15,786 nucleotides of DNA from CAYUZU01 sp964448675 (GCA_964448675.1 CAYUZU010000052.1:1-15786); one strand, 5' to 3'; positions 1-7,612 are shown, numbered from the stretch's first letter. Program-made: numbers and translations. The notes: generated from the sequence alone by a model not told the origin.

Positions 1-34
1 GATGCGGGGTAGTCGGCCGCGAAGGAACATCGCC

Positions 35-414
35 ATGAACTGGCACTCACTCGCAGGCAACAAGATAGGGATAGTCGGCTCGGATCGGGTAGGGCAATCG
101 ACGCTTCCGGCGCTGTTGGCGAAAACGCTCGACTGCTCCGGGTACAAGGTGTGCGTGCTGGATGCCGACTTGACGAATTGTGGTCTGGACCGCGCGCTCG
201 GTTGTAAGTGGCCGCCGAGCCCGCTGATCGATCATCTCGGCGACTCGATGTTTGAGGGCGGCAAGCTAACCTGTTCTGTAGATGACCAGACGCCATTGAT
301 GCACGATCGGATATCGACTGCCGACTTGCCACCGCAGTACGTCTGCCGACCAGCGCCGAGGTTGACCGCATTGTGGCAGAACTGGAACACAGAGCCAGCG
401 GAAGCGCGATGTGA
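35..414 (+). pseudogene. CooC/MinD-like P-loop ATPase remnant
   Basis: Starting at the ATG at 35, preceded by AAGGA, the frame reads like the N-terminus of the CooC/MinD family of deviant Walker ATPases: IGIVGS..., then VLDADLTN and a PPSPLIDHLG...VDDQTPL stretch typical of the ferredoxin-associated members. The P-loop reads GSDRVGQST where the family has GKGGVGKST, so both catalytic lysines are lost. Similarity fades after about LPPQYVC (near 345). A different frame then carries a plausible C-terminal helix (SAEVDRIVAELEHR) ending in TGA at 412-414. I infer an internal deletion plus frameshift: the family normally runs to 250-300 residues, and only about 125 codons remain. The original frame stays open to 913 only by overlapping the next gene. 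The family assignment is fairly firm; the origin of the C-terminal piece is a guess. Confidence 0.5.
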
Positions 415-447
415 GCGTGCCTCGGCAGAGAACCAGGAGCAATCCAG

Positions 448-1347
448 ATGTCCTCATCCTCAGCAAAGCCAGCAGACGTGCATGGGACTGGCTGGGCCCG
501 TGTCACCGTGCTGGTCGACAATTACGTCCACAAGAGCGGCCTCCTTGCCGAGCACGGCTGGGCGTGCTGGATCGAGACGCCTGCATGCCGGGTCCTCTTT
601 GACACAGGACAGGGACCGGCGCTGCTGCCCAACGCCCGGGAGCTGGGCATCGCGCTGGAGACGGCAGACGCTATCGTTCTCAGCCATGGGCATTACGACC
701 ACACCGGAGCGTTGTCGGCGGTGCTTGACTTGGCCCCGGCGGCACGGTTGTTCGCGCACCCAGGCGCCTTTGAGGCAAAATACTCGTGCCGGTCCGCCTC
801 CGCCGCGCGCTACATCGGGATGCCGGGCGATCGGCGCAATTTGCCGAACCGTATCAGTACGCGTCTGGTCCCCACGATCGCGCCCGTGGGGGTCGGCCCC
901 GGCCTTCAGGTGACGGGACAGATCCCGCGGACGAATGCCCTTGAAGACGCCGGCGGGCCTTTCTTCCTGGACGAGGCGTGCGAGCGACCGGACCCGCTCG
1001 TCGATGACCAGGCGCTGGTGATTCGCACCGGCGGCGGTGTCGTCGTTGTTCTCGGCTGCGCACATGCCGGTGTAATCAACACGCTGAAGTATGTGGAGCA
1101 GGTCACTGGCGGTGCTCCCGTGCGCGCTGTGCTGGGTGGCATGCATCTTGGCGCGGCTTCGTGTGAGCGGGTCGAGTGGACGATCGAGGAACTGCGTCGC
1201 CGCGAGATCCCGCAGGTCGCGGCGGCCCACTGCACGGGCCCGAACGCGTTCGCGGCACTCTGGGGCGGACTTCCGGGACGCTGCGTGCTCTCTGAAGTCG
1301 GCATGTCCCGCGCATGGGAGCATGAAACCGATGGACCGGCTCAATGA
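448..1347 (+). CDS. MBL-fold metallo-hydrolase (COG1237-like)
   Basis: This 299-residue protein has the metallo-beta-lactamase fold. FDTGQG precedes the metal-binding motif SHGHYDHTGAL (about residues 77-87), and later metal-ligand regions are LGCAHAGVINT and GGMHLG, followed by AAHCTG near the C-terminus. The order and spacing resemble COG1237, the group named after a dihydropterin/ribofuranosyl-aminobenzene phosphate synthase; members are usually annotated only as MBL-fold hydrolases, so no substrate is claimed. The ATG at 448 is preceded by AGGAG at a good distance. The ORF is complete and shows no lost motif, unlike the damaged genes on both sides. It follows the ATPase remnant by 33 bases and overlaps the start of the next remnant, suggesting a former operon. 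In similar clusters of anaerobes, such hydrolases sit beside MinD-like ATPases and methyltransferases. Confidence 0.85.
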   Translation: MSSSSAKPADVHGTGWARVTVLVDNYVHKSGLLAEHGWACWIETPACRVLFDTGQGPALLPNARELGIALETADAIVLSHGHYDHTGALSAVLDLAPAARLFAHPGAFEAKYSCRSASAARYIGMPGDRRNLPNRISTRLVPTIAPVGVGPGLQVTGQIPRTNALEDAGGPFFLDEACERPDPLVDDQALVIRTGGGVVVVLGCAHAGVINTLKYVEQVTGGAPVRAVLGGMHLGAASCERVEWTIEELRRREIPQVAAAHCTGPNAFAALWGGLPGRCVLSEVGMSRAWEHETDGPAQ

Positions 1348-1471
1348 GAGAGATGTCTCCCGGGCCATTCTCGATGCGTACCATCACGTCGTTCGAGATT
1401 GGCTGCTGTTGTTGTCATCGCGGGAATCTGCGGGCAGCCGTTCCGTCGGCAGTTGCAGCAGCAGAACGTAG
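1331..1471 (+). pseudogene. THI4-like thiazole synthase N-terminal remnant
   Basis: From the ATG at 1331 (overlapping the end of the upstream hydrolase gene) the frame begins MDRLNERDVSRAILDAYHH. This resembles the conserved opening of sulfide-dependent ADP-thiazole synthases of the THI4/Thi1 family (pattern L-x-E-x-x-[IV]-S-R-A-I-[IL]-x-x-Y). The nucleotide-binding segment that should follow (DVVIVGAGPSGL) is not in this frame. A neighbouring frame offers only a weak echo (AVVVIAG, near 1400-1420), and the rest of the roughly 260-residue enzyme is missing. I read it as a short 5' remnant left by deletion and frameshift. A YkoF-type thiamine/HMP-binding protein downstream makes a thiamine-related history plausible. 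The identification rests on about 24 residues. Confidence 0.45.
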
Positions 1472-1539
1472 TGAACGATTGCGGCGCGGACACCGCCCGC
1501 CCGCGCCGGCAGGCACATGCATGTCATCTGGAGACGCTC

Positions 1540-2073
1540 ATGTCCCGCAATCTGCTCAACTACATCATCGACACGCTGCTGCTAATCGTGATGCTCGGGA
1601 TCCTCGGAACCGGCCTCCTGATTCGCTATCAGCTTCCGCCCGGGAGCCGCGGGGGGCACGGACTCGAATTGTGGGGCTGGAACCGGCGTAGCTGGGGCGA
1701 CCTGCACTTCTGGCTGGCGGTCGCAGCCGTCGCGCTCTTTGTCCTGCACGTGGCGTTGCACTGGGACTGGGTGGTCGCGGTCACGCAGCGACAAGTGCTA
1801 CGGCAGAAGGCACCGCAGCAAAAGTCCAGTACCGCCCGGCAGAACGCGTGGGGTGTGCTGTTCCTGCTTCTGCTGGCCACCCTCGTCGGCGGCTGGTTGT
1901 GGCTCGCAGAGGCACACGTCTACCGAGACGCCGCTGATGACCATGATGGCCACCGTGCAGGCACCGTGCAGGCGTTGGGCCGTGAACGCGGGCGGGGCGA
2001 TGGCCGGGGACAACGCGGTGGCGCCGGGCTGCGGCGCGGCGCGCAGCGCCGCCGTGGCGGTGCGCGGCCGTAA
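1540..2073 (+). CDS. DUF4405 membrane protein, probable cytochrome b-like
   Basis: A 177-residue membrane protein. Three hydrophobic helices are visible at about residues 8-28, 57-75 and 104-123. His56, His70 and His74 flank or lie in the second helix (GDLHFW...VLHVALHWDW), the pattern seen in DUF4405 proteins, which are thought to resemble cytochrome b subunits. Heme binding is an inference from these histidines. The ATG at 1540 is preceded by GGAG six bases upstream. After residue 130 the tail turns into a low-complexity Arg/Gly-rich stretch. An exact 11-bp tandem duplication at 1951-1972 causes this: with a single copy, the frame would end at a TGA at 1983-1985, giving a protein about 30 residues shorter. 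The core looks intact and could be functional; the tail is probably recent. Confidence 0.75.
   Translation: MSRNLLNYIIDTLLLIVMLGILGTGLLIRYQLPPGSRGGHGLELWGWNRRSWGDLHFWLAVAAVALFVLHVALHWDWVVAVTQRQVLRQKAPQQKSSTARQNAWGVLFLLLLATLVGGWLWLAEAHVYRDAADDHDGHRAGTVQALGRERGRGDGRGQRGGAGLRRGAQRRRGGARP
1951..1972 (+). repeat. 11-bp perfect tandem duplication
   Basis: CACCGTGCAGG occurs twice back to back (1951-1961 and 1962-1972), inside the DUF4405 gene. Eleven bases is not a multiple of three, so the duplication shifts the downstream frame. With one copy the protein would end ...HRAGVGP at the TGA at 1983-1985; with two copies it runs to the TAA at 2071-2073. Confidence 0.85.
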
Positions 2074-2080
2074 CGCCGAG

Positions 2081-2108
2081 CCCCGCCGGGCGGCCTCGGC
2101 CGGCGGGG
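2081..2108 (+). other. GC-rich intergenic hairpin
   Basis: CCCCGCCGG (2081-2089) and CCGGCGGGG (2100-2108) form a perfect 9-bp inverted repeat with a 10-base loop, starting eight bases after the DUF4405 stop and 56 bases before the next start codon. No T-run follows, so it is not a canonical intrinsic terminator. It could stabilise or process the mRNA between the two genes, or simply reflect the very high local GC content. Confidence 0.5.
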
Positions 2109-2164
2109 TCCAGGCAACCCTGGCGACGACTGCCAACTGTAGCTCATCCGAGAGAGGTGCCTAC

Positions 2165-2773
2165 ATGACGACCGACCTGCAGAAGTGGTTCAGTCGAGAC
2201 GGAGAGTGCTTCCTGCGGGCGATCGGGATGGTGCGCGGCGCGACCGTGCTGGATTTCGGTTGTCGCCGAGGAACTTATGCCCTCCCGGCGGCACGCCTGG
2301 TCGGTGCGACGGGGAGCGTGTACGCGGCCGACCAGAAAGACGATGTCCTGGCCGATTTGTCGCAGCGTGCCGCGGACCAAGGCGTTGTGAACTTGTTCTG
2401 CATCAACACACACGGTACTGTCAATGTGCCGCTGGAGAGGGAATCGGTCGATGTGATTCTGCTATACGACGTGATCCACCTGATCGGTTGGTCCGAGGAT
2501 GGCACAGGTCACTCCCGCAAGAGCACCGCGTCCGACCGGCGTGGCCTGCTGAGGGAATTGCACCGGATTGCAAAACCGGCTGGGTTACTTTCGGTGTATG
2601 TGCAGCACGTGGACACGCACACCGATGCCGGTTCAGAGGATCAGATTCGCCTGGAAATCGAACGCTGCGGGTTTCACCTGGAACGGGAGTTGCATCGCAC
2701 CCTGATTCACGATGAGCACCCGGTGCGCGGGCGCGTGCTGAACTTCAGGCGTGACCCTAATAAGTGGTCCTGA
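2165..2773 (+). CDS. class I SAM-dependent methyltransferase
   Basis: A 202-residue protein with the Rossmann-type methyltransferase fold. Motif I is VLDFGCRRGTYALPAA (about residues 29-44), where the usual GCGxG reads GCRRG. An acidic residue ends the next strand (VYAADQK), and a motif IV-like segment is VDVILLYDVIHL. A helix after it (LLRELHRIAKPAGLLSVYVQH) matches the LREIxRVLKPGG segment of UbiE/Methyltransf_11-type enzymes. The ATG at 2165 has GAGAGGTG just upstream. The gene sits 41 bases before a second methyltransferase gene in the same direction. Substrate is not predictable from sequence; small-molecule O-, S- or C-methylation, or metal/metalloid methylation, are all possible, though no cysteine triad typical of ArsM was seen. 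Confidence 0.85.
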   Translation: MTTDLQKWFSRDGECFLRAIGMVRGATVLDFGCRRGTYALPAARLVGATGSVYAADQKDDVLADLSQRAADQGVVNLFCINTHGTVNVPLERESVDVILLYDVIHLIGWSEDGTGHSRKSTASDRRGLLRELHRIAKPAGLLSVYVQHVDTHTDAGSEDQIRLEIERCGFHLERELHRTLIHDEHPVRGRVLNFRRDPNKWS

Positions 2774-2814
2774 GTTGAACACAGTGGGGCAGGGCCCTCC
2801 ACACGAGCAGTCTG

Positions 2815-3486
2815 ATGGATGAGCAAGTCAGTCCATTTGGTGATGCGCACATTGCGGCGAGCTATGACGACTGGTACGTCGGGGCAGGGCGCCGCGCCGC
2901 TCGGCTCGAGAAGGCGTTGCTCTCAAAACTTCTGACAGACTTCGCAGGGGCTCGCTCGGCACTCGAAGTCGGTTGTGGAACGGGGCATTTCACTCGCTGG
3001 CTTGAACGGCGCGGCCTGCAGGTTACGGGTGTGGATACTTCACCCGCGATGCTGGCACAGGCGCGCCGCCGCGGAAGCGCGACGTGTGTTCTCGGGGACG
3101 CCCTCGCACTGCCATTCGCGCCACTGACCTTCGATATCGCATTCCTCATCACGACACTGGAATTCGTGGCACGTCCACTTCACGCGTTGTCTGAAGCAGT
3201 CCGTGTAGCGCGACGAGGCGTCATTGTCGGTGCGCTCAATCGCCATAGCCTGCTTGGATGGCACCGGCGACACTCCTCTGCCCCCGTGTGGCAGGCCGCC
3301 CAGCAACTGACTGTGCGACAACATGTGCAGTTGTTGCGCCAGGCGGCCGGCTCACGAGCCGCCGAGGTGCACTGGCGAACGACACTGTGGCCGTTGCCCG
3401 GACTTGGCGCTCTACCCCTTCCCTGGGGTGGCTTCATCGGCCTCGCACTGAAACTCAGGGAAACAGATCGAGGAGACCGTTCATGA
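2815..3486 (+). CDS. class I SAM-dependent methyltransferase
   Basis: A 223-residue Methyltransf_11-type enzyme. Motif I is ALEVGCGTGHFTRWL (about residues 45-59), the second strand ends VTGVDTSPAMLAQAR with the ribose-binding Asp, and a GDALALPFAPLTFDIAF segment matches motifs II-III, where the family has GD.x.LPF.x..FD. The C-terminal third (ALNRHSLLGWHRR...) resembles membrane-adjacent methyltransferases found in anaerobes but has no clear helix. It differs from the preceding methyltransferase in length and sequence, so the two are not a recent duplication. Its TGA overlaps the ATG of the next gene (ATGA), indicating translational coupling to the YkoF-type protein. The ATG at 2815 has no strong ribosome-binding site, so the start is moderately sure. 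Confidence 0.85.
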   Translation: MDEQVSPFGDAHIAASYDDWYVGAGRRAARLEKALLSKLLTDFAGARSALEVGCGTGHFTRWLERRGLQVTGVDTSPAMLAQARRRGSATCVLGDALALPFAPLTFDIAFLITTLEFVARPLHALSEAVRVARRGVIVGALNRHSLLGWHRRHSSAPVWQAAQQLTVRQHVQLLRQAAGSRAAEVHWRTTLWPLPGLGALPLPWGGFIGLALKLRETDRGDRS

Positions 3487-3752
3487 AGGCAATATCCGCT
3501 CAGGTCAGCTTGTATCCGTTGCGCACGCCCCATTTGACCTCGGCCATCGATACTGCGTTGCAGATCTTCCGCTCAAGCGGTCTGCTCGTCGAAGCCGGAC
3601 GTATGAGCACTGTGATCACGGGCGCAATCGACGAGGTATTCCAGGCGCTGCGGACCGCCTTGCAACACACCACCGACGATGGCGAAGTAATCATGGCGGT
3701 GACATTCTCGAACGCGTGCCCTGTCGCGGGTACAGCCACCGAAGGGAAGTGA
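3483..3752 (+). CDS. YkoF-family thiamine/HMP-binding protein
   Basis: An 89-residue protein matching the YkoF/UPF0045 fold. It begins with AISAQVSLYPL, then a helix (HLTSAIDTALQIFRSSGL), the strand segment VEAGRMSTVITGAIDEVF, a second helix (QALRTAL) and a final strand (VIMAVTFSNACPV). The family binds thiamine or hydroxymethylpyrimidine without being an enzyme and is often attached to thiamine transport or salvage genes. The ATG overlaps the preceding methyltransferase stop by four bases, so the two are probably translated together. It is the last + strand gene before the convergent junction with the minus-strand operon. No transporter lies nearby, so its partner is unknown. Confidence 0.8.
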   Translation: MKAISAQVSLYPLRTPHLTSAIDTALQIFRSSGLLVEAGRMSTVITGAIDEVFQALRTALQHTTDDGEVIMAVTFSNACPVAGTATEGK

Positions 3753-3828
3753 CTCTGCTCCGCCACACGACATGTGATGGTACATCGGACCGTGCGCACT
3801 GCTGTGGAGTATCATCGCCGCACGCCAC

Positions 3829-4200
3829 TCACCCCGCTCCGGGCGGTTGTACCCCCAGCACTTCCGCGATCGCCTGTCGAATGGTCGCCTTGGGCACTGC
3901 CCCAACCATTATCCGCGGTTTTCCTTGCATGGGTACGAAGAGCATGGTCGGGATGCTGCGGACTCCGAAAGTCATTGCCAATTCCGGTTCCTCGCCGGTG
4001 TTGACTCCGAAGATATCCAGCTGGCCCCCGTACTCCTGGGCCAACTCGTCGAGGACCGGACTCAGCAGTTTGCACGGCTGACACCAGTCGGCATGGAAGT
4101 CAACGATACACGGGCGTGAGCCGGCGAACTGCCACATCTGGTTGTGTTCAAAATCAAACACGCGCTCTGAGAACTCTGCTTTGTTCAGTTGTCGTGGCAC
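3829..4200 (-). CDS. thioredoxin (WCQPC active site)
   Basis: A 123-residue thioredoxin. The active-site segment reads DFHADWCQPCK, where most thioredoxins have WCGPCK, and the cis-proline lies in SIPTMLF. The N-terminus before the fold (LNKAEFSERVFDFEHNQMW) matches the MxxxLTKAEF...NPEW opening of thioredoxins from anaerobes. I chose the GTG at 4198-4200 over the ATG at 4210-4212: GGAGG lies inside ATGGAGGTG, five bases before this GTG, and starting there gives MPRQLNKAEF, which fits the family. It is the last gene of the minus-strand operon, just after the RACo-like gene and in the same frame. It could reduce that protein's partners or other clients. Gln in place of Gly in the CXPC motif may shift its redox potential. 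Confidence 0.85.
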   Translation of the reverse strand: MPRQLNKAEFSERVFDFEHNQMWQFAGSRPCIVDFHADWCQPCKLLSPVLDELAQEYGGQLDIFGVNTGEEPELAMTFGVRSIPTMLFVPMQGKPRIMVGAVPKATIRQAIAEVLGVQPPGAG

Positions 4201-4224
4201 GATCACCTCCATCTTGACCCGACG

Positions 4225-6150
4225 CTACGGCAGCCGAAGCTGCCGGATGTAGCGCCGTTCGAATTGCGGGTCGCGGTTGAGCTCAATCACTTCGACCTGT
4301 TCGCTGACGAGCTTCAACTCGTCGAGGGCGCCGGCGTCCAACAACGCCAGATAGGCTCCCGCCAGCGAGCTGTTCCCGAGAAACTCAATCTATTCCGGCT
4401 GAAACCCCGGCAGCAACCCGCACGCGATCGCGTTGGCCGGATCCACGTGCAAGCCGAACCCGCCGGCGAGATATAGGGTCCTGATATCTTCCGGAGTCAG
4501 ATCGAATTGCGCCAGCAACGTCAGTATTCCAGCCGCGATCGCGGCCTTGGCCTGTAGCAGGCGCGCAATGTCCGCCTCGCTCACGCTAACCGCTTGTCCG
4601 TCGTTACCGGTAGCCAGGCGCAACGCCCGCCCCGACCCGTCGATGATGAGCATTCGCTCAACTCCGGGTGGCACAGTGTCCTTGCCAAGACGCCCGTTGC
4701 GATTCAGCAGGCCGCAACGGCGACCTTCCCCGAGAATATCGATATACGCCGAACCGCAAACCCCCAGTGCCGTGCTTCCACCAATGACTTCCGTGTGGAC
4801 GGTCAGAGGATCAGACGTGAAGCGCACGTGGCTGATTGCACCCTTGCTGGCGCGGACGCCGCAACTGAGCCCGCCCCCCTCGAACGCCGGGCCGGCCGCG
4901 GTGGCACAAGCCCGCAAGCAGTCATCGTGCTTGAGGACGATCTCGCCGTTTGTGCCAACGTCAACGAGTAGGCTGGGGCCAGCATCGTAGACCAGCCCGC
5001 TCGCCAGAACGCCCGCACAGACATCCGCCCCGATGTAAGCGGCGGCGCTCGGCAGGACGTGGAGCCACGGCCCGGCAGCTCCGCCCGTTGGCGGGGTGTG
5101 CGAGTCCACTGGATCTCGACCTTCGGCTACGCTCGCCGCCGGCGATGCACCGGTCGGTGTGAGGGGCTGCAGAGTGGACCAGCGGATCCGTTTATGCTCC
5201 AGAAAGGCTGGCCTGAAGGGGGCGGTGCCCATGGGCCCCGGATCCTCGCCCACCAGCAGGTGCAGCATCGTCGTATTGCCGGCCGCCGTTATACATGCGA
5301 GATCGGCATAAGATCGGTCGGCCCGCCGTAGAACGTCGGCGAGTAGCGGCGTGAGCGTGTCTTGCAGCAATGCCGCCTGCAAACGCGCGCGCATCGTCGG
5401 GTCGGTGTCGCACAGAGTAATGCGCGTCACAACATCATCACCGAGGTGCATTTGCCGGTTAAACGCGCTGCCCTCTGCGAGGACGCCCCCCCTCTCCAGA
5501 TCGACAAGCAGCACGACCACCGTCGTCGTGCCGATGTCGATTGCGGCCCCGACCCGTCGTGCTGGTGCCGCGCGCGTTGTCTCGGTTACCTGCCAGTGCT
5601 GTCCGTCGTATTCCAACGCCACCTGGACATCGCCGTTGGCGGCTTGGCGCGAGATCTGTGCCGCTACTTCCGGCGGACACTGGATCCGGTCTTCGGCTTG
5701 CAACTGCTCAGCGAGCGCACGAGCTACGTCCTGCGCGGCGTCTGCGAGACTGGCTGCCCGAATTGGGACGCTACGCCACAGGGCATTGTCGGCGCGCCCA
5801 ACCTTGAGCGTGAAGCTGGACACGACTTGTGGCCTGTGTCCGAGCAGGGAGCGTGCCGGAATGCGCAGCGCCACCGGGGTGTCGCCTGCCAAACCGCACT
5901 GACACGCACGTATCACGGCTGGCGCGCTGACGACCGCTTCCTGCGCCGCAGTACTGAGGTCGACGACGTGACCGCTTACCAGATCAACTTCGCACCCCCG
6001 ACACAAGCTCCGTTCGCCGCACCGCGTGTTCAGGAGAATGTCCGCACCGCGCAGCACATGTGTCAATCGTCTTGGGACACCTTCGAGTGGAACGAGAATC
6101 GTCCGCCGCACGTCCGGGAGCGCGACACTGAGCCGAGTCACTTTTGCCAT
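4225..6150 (-). CDS. RACo-like ASKHA corrinoid activator, in-frame UAG
   Basis: The gene encodes a DUF4445/RACo-type protein, an ATP-dependent reductive activator of corrinoid proteins. The N-terminal [2Fe-2S] domain has Cys44, Cys50, Cys53 and a likely fourth ligand at Cys83. The ASKHA ATPase domain has DIGTTT (about 205-210), a second phosphate loop (LLVDVGTNGE) and AGGFG near 563. The frame hits TAG at 4392-4390 (codon 587, after ...GFQPE), then continues for 54 codons with IEFLGNSSLAGAYLALL...QLRLP, exactly the expected C-terminus, and ends at TAG 4227-4225. The whole is 641 codons, close to the family's usual length. I chose the ATG at 6150, with AGGT upstream; a longer frame to 6315 overlaps the upstream gene. 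Without readthrough the product lacks about 55 residues. It may be a slightly decayed gene, or UAG may be read here. Confidence 0.85.
4390..4392 (-). other. in-frame UAG codon inside the RACo-like gene
   Basis: TAG lies at codon 587 between GFQPE and IEFLGNSSLAG. Reading resumes in the same frame with conserved sequence for 54 codons, so no frameshift is involved. Relatives commonly have a basic residue such as Lys near this position (pattern LEKIxFxGN, from memory), so a single substitution such as AAG to TAG would be enough. Confidence 0.85.
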
Positions 6151-6220
6151 ACACCTGTCCTCTGCATTCGGCCCACCATGCTTCATCCCATGCATGCCGC
6201 GCCGACTCGTGGCCTTCCCA

Positions 6221-7120
6221 TTACGGAGCAATCCGAACGCTCCGTGGCTTTTCCACATCCTCTCGCCCGCCTGCTCGTGAGTCGACCCCGTGATGGTTCT
6301 CATGGTCGGCTCCACGTGTGCCGACGCTCTTGATGGCCCCTGTCGGGCACTTGTCAGTCACTTCTGAGACGTCTTGGTCGACGGCGAGCTTCGCGTAATC
6401 GAGGATCGCTAGGTTTTCCGTGATGCGAAAGAGCTCCGGGAGACATCGCTGGCAGAGGCCACAGGCGATGCACCCACGCTGACACACTTGTCGGACGAAC
6501 CGACCGGGTTCCCGGTTGGCACAGGCGACGACGGGCATCCGCATCTGCTGAAAGGGAATGAGCTCGATGAGGTTTCGGGGACAGACGTTCACGCACGCCC
6601 CGCAGCCGGTGCACCGGTCATAATCAACTTCCGGCAGCCCGTCCACCATTTGCAGCGCATCGAACTTACACGCCGCAACACAGTCTCCAAGACCAAGACA
6701 GCCGTACGTGCATGCTTGGGTAACACCGATTTGATGCGCTTCCAGGCAACGGCTGATTCCCTCCGTTCTCACGCGGCCGAACCGGTCCGAAGTCCGGGCC
6801 CCGCAGTGGACGATCGGACGCCGTGGAATCCTCTCGGTGACCGTGGTCCCCATGATCTCGGCGATATGCTGCGCCACGGGCGAGCCGCCGACCGGACAGC
6901 CACCGCACTCGGCACGGCCCTCAACGACGGCCTTCGCAAACTCGCTGCAACCGGCGAAGCCGCATGCGCCACAATTGGCTTGCGGTAATGCTTCCAGAAC
7001 CACCTCTACCCGCGGATCCTCGTCGACGTGGAGGGCCTGCTTGGCCAGCCAAAGCACGCCGCAGAGCGCAATAGCGAGCACAATGATCACGGTTTCAGCG
7101 GCCACGATCGAGTGTAGCAT
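6221..7120 (-). CDS. RnfB-like iron-sulfur protein
   Basis: A 299-residue protein with the RnfB architecture: one N-terminal membrane helix (residues 4-26), then the Fe-S domain with Cys50, Cys53, Cys58 and Cys75, then ferredoxin-type motifs. These include CTYGCLGLGDCVAACKF, CTGCGACVNVCP, and a variant third motif (CIACGLCQRCLP) where the last spacing is one residue short; a further CP lies in CPTGAI. It would anchor several [4Fe-4S] clusters at the inner membrane. No other rnf genes are present, so it is an orphan, unlike the subunit of a complete Rnf complex. Its place immediately upstream of the RACo-like gene suggests it feeds electrons to that activator, which needs low-potential reduction; this is inference. 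The ~25-residue tail after GTRGADHEN looks unconserved. Confidence 0.85.
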   Translation of the reverse strand: MLHSIVAAETVIIVLAIALCGVLWLAKQALHVDEDPRVEVVLEALPQANCGACGFAGCSEFAKAVVEGRAECGGCPVGGSPVAQHIAEIMGTTVTERIPRRPIVHCGARTSDRFGRVRTEGISRCLEAHQIGVTQACTYGCLGLGDCVAACKFDALQMVDGLPEVDYDRCTGCGACVNVCPRNLIELIPFQQMRMPVVACANREPGRFVRQVCQRGCIACGLCQRCLPELFRITENLAILDYAKLAVDQDVSEVTDKCPTGAIKSVGTRGADHENHHGVDSRAGGREDVEKPRSVRIAP

Positions 7121-7189
7121 CCGCCTGTTTCTCCCACTGTATGCGTTGCGTTGGCGTGACTACACCAGGCGTCAAGCCGCCGCCGCCCA

Positions 7190-7588
7190 CTACATGGGGG
7201 CGCCGACCGCCTCGACCAGCAGGCGTAGCTGCGCCATCGTGACCAAATGGTGAGCACGGATGCGCTCGTGCGCGTCGCGTTGCCGGGTGCGCAGTTCAGC
7301 GAGTCCTTGGTGCGTTGTAGCGAGGTCTGTGGTCTGCTCGGCGTCTACAGCGCCATCTCGGAGCCGGCGCGCATGGTCGACAAGGCGTCGCTCGTGGTCG
7401 GCGATTGCGTCAGCATGCTGTCGCACAGCTTCGCCATGTTCGATGTATCGCTTCTCCAGTGCCTCCAGTTCGGTCAGGGCGGTCTGGTGCTCCGTTTGCC
7501 AATGACTTACGTCGCGGAACCACTGAACGTGCTCGTCTTCCCAATGATCAAGATCGCGTCGCATATCGGACTGACTGACGTCTCTCAT
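7190..7588 (-). CDS. small coiled-coil protein, paralogue of 10836-11327
   Basis: A 132-residue, charged, almost wholly helical protein with no signal peptide or membrane helix. It starts at the ATG at 7588, preceded by GGAGATG; a longer frame to 7609 has no better ribosome-binding site. The N-terminus carries repeated Trp spacings (DHWEDEHVQWFRDVSHW) followed by QTEHQTALTELEALE, then an HGEAVRQHADAI block and an AHERIRAHH block. The same order of blocks occurs in the gene at 10836-11327 on the other side of the sigma-54 activator, so the two are paralogues. I do not recognise a named family. It is 24 bases after the WCPPC thioredoxin gene and in the same frame with only a TAG between. A structural or adaptor role is possible, but nothing in the sequence shows it. 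Confidence 0.8.
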   Translation of the reverse strand: MRDVSQSDMRRDLDHWEDEHVQWFRDVSHWQTEHQTALTELEALEKRYIEHGEAVRQHADAIADHERRLVDHARRLRDGAVDAEQTTDLATTHQGLAELRTRQRDAHERIRAHHLVTMAQLRLLVEAVGAPM

Positions 7589-7612
7589 GGCACATCTCCG
7601 TTTGTACATTGC

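Noticed and set aside
460..1368. 302-codon open frame on the minus strand opposite the MBL hydrolase
   Set aside because: No recognisable motifs, high Arg/Pro content typical of antisense frames in GC-rich genes, and the + strand gene has all its metal-binding motifs.
3753..3828. Terminator between the convergent YkoF and thioredoxin genes
   Set aside because: Only weak, interrupted inverted repeats and no T-run on either strand.
6151..6315. N-terminal extension of the RACo-like gene to 6315
   Set aside because: Overlaps the RnfB-like coding end, has no family similarity, and the ATG at 6150 begins right at the ferredoxin-like domain with AGGT upstream.
5362..6333. 323-codon + strand frame opposite the RACo-like gene
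   Set aside because: No family match and shadow-like composition; the minus strand frame is strongly conserved.
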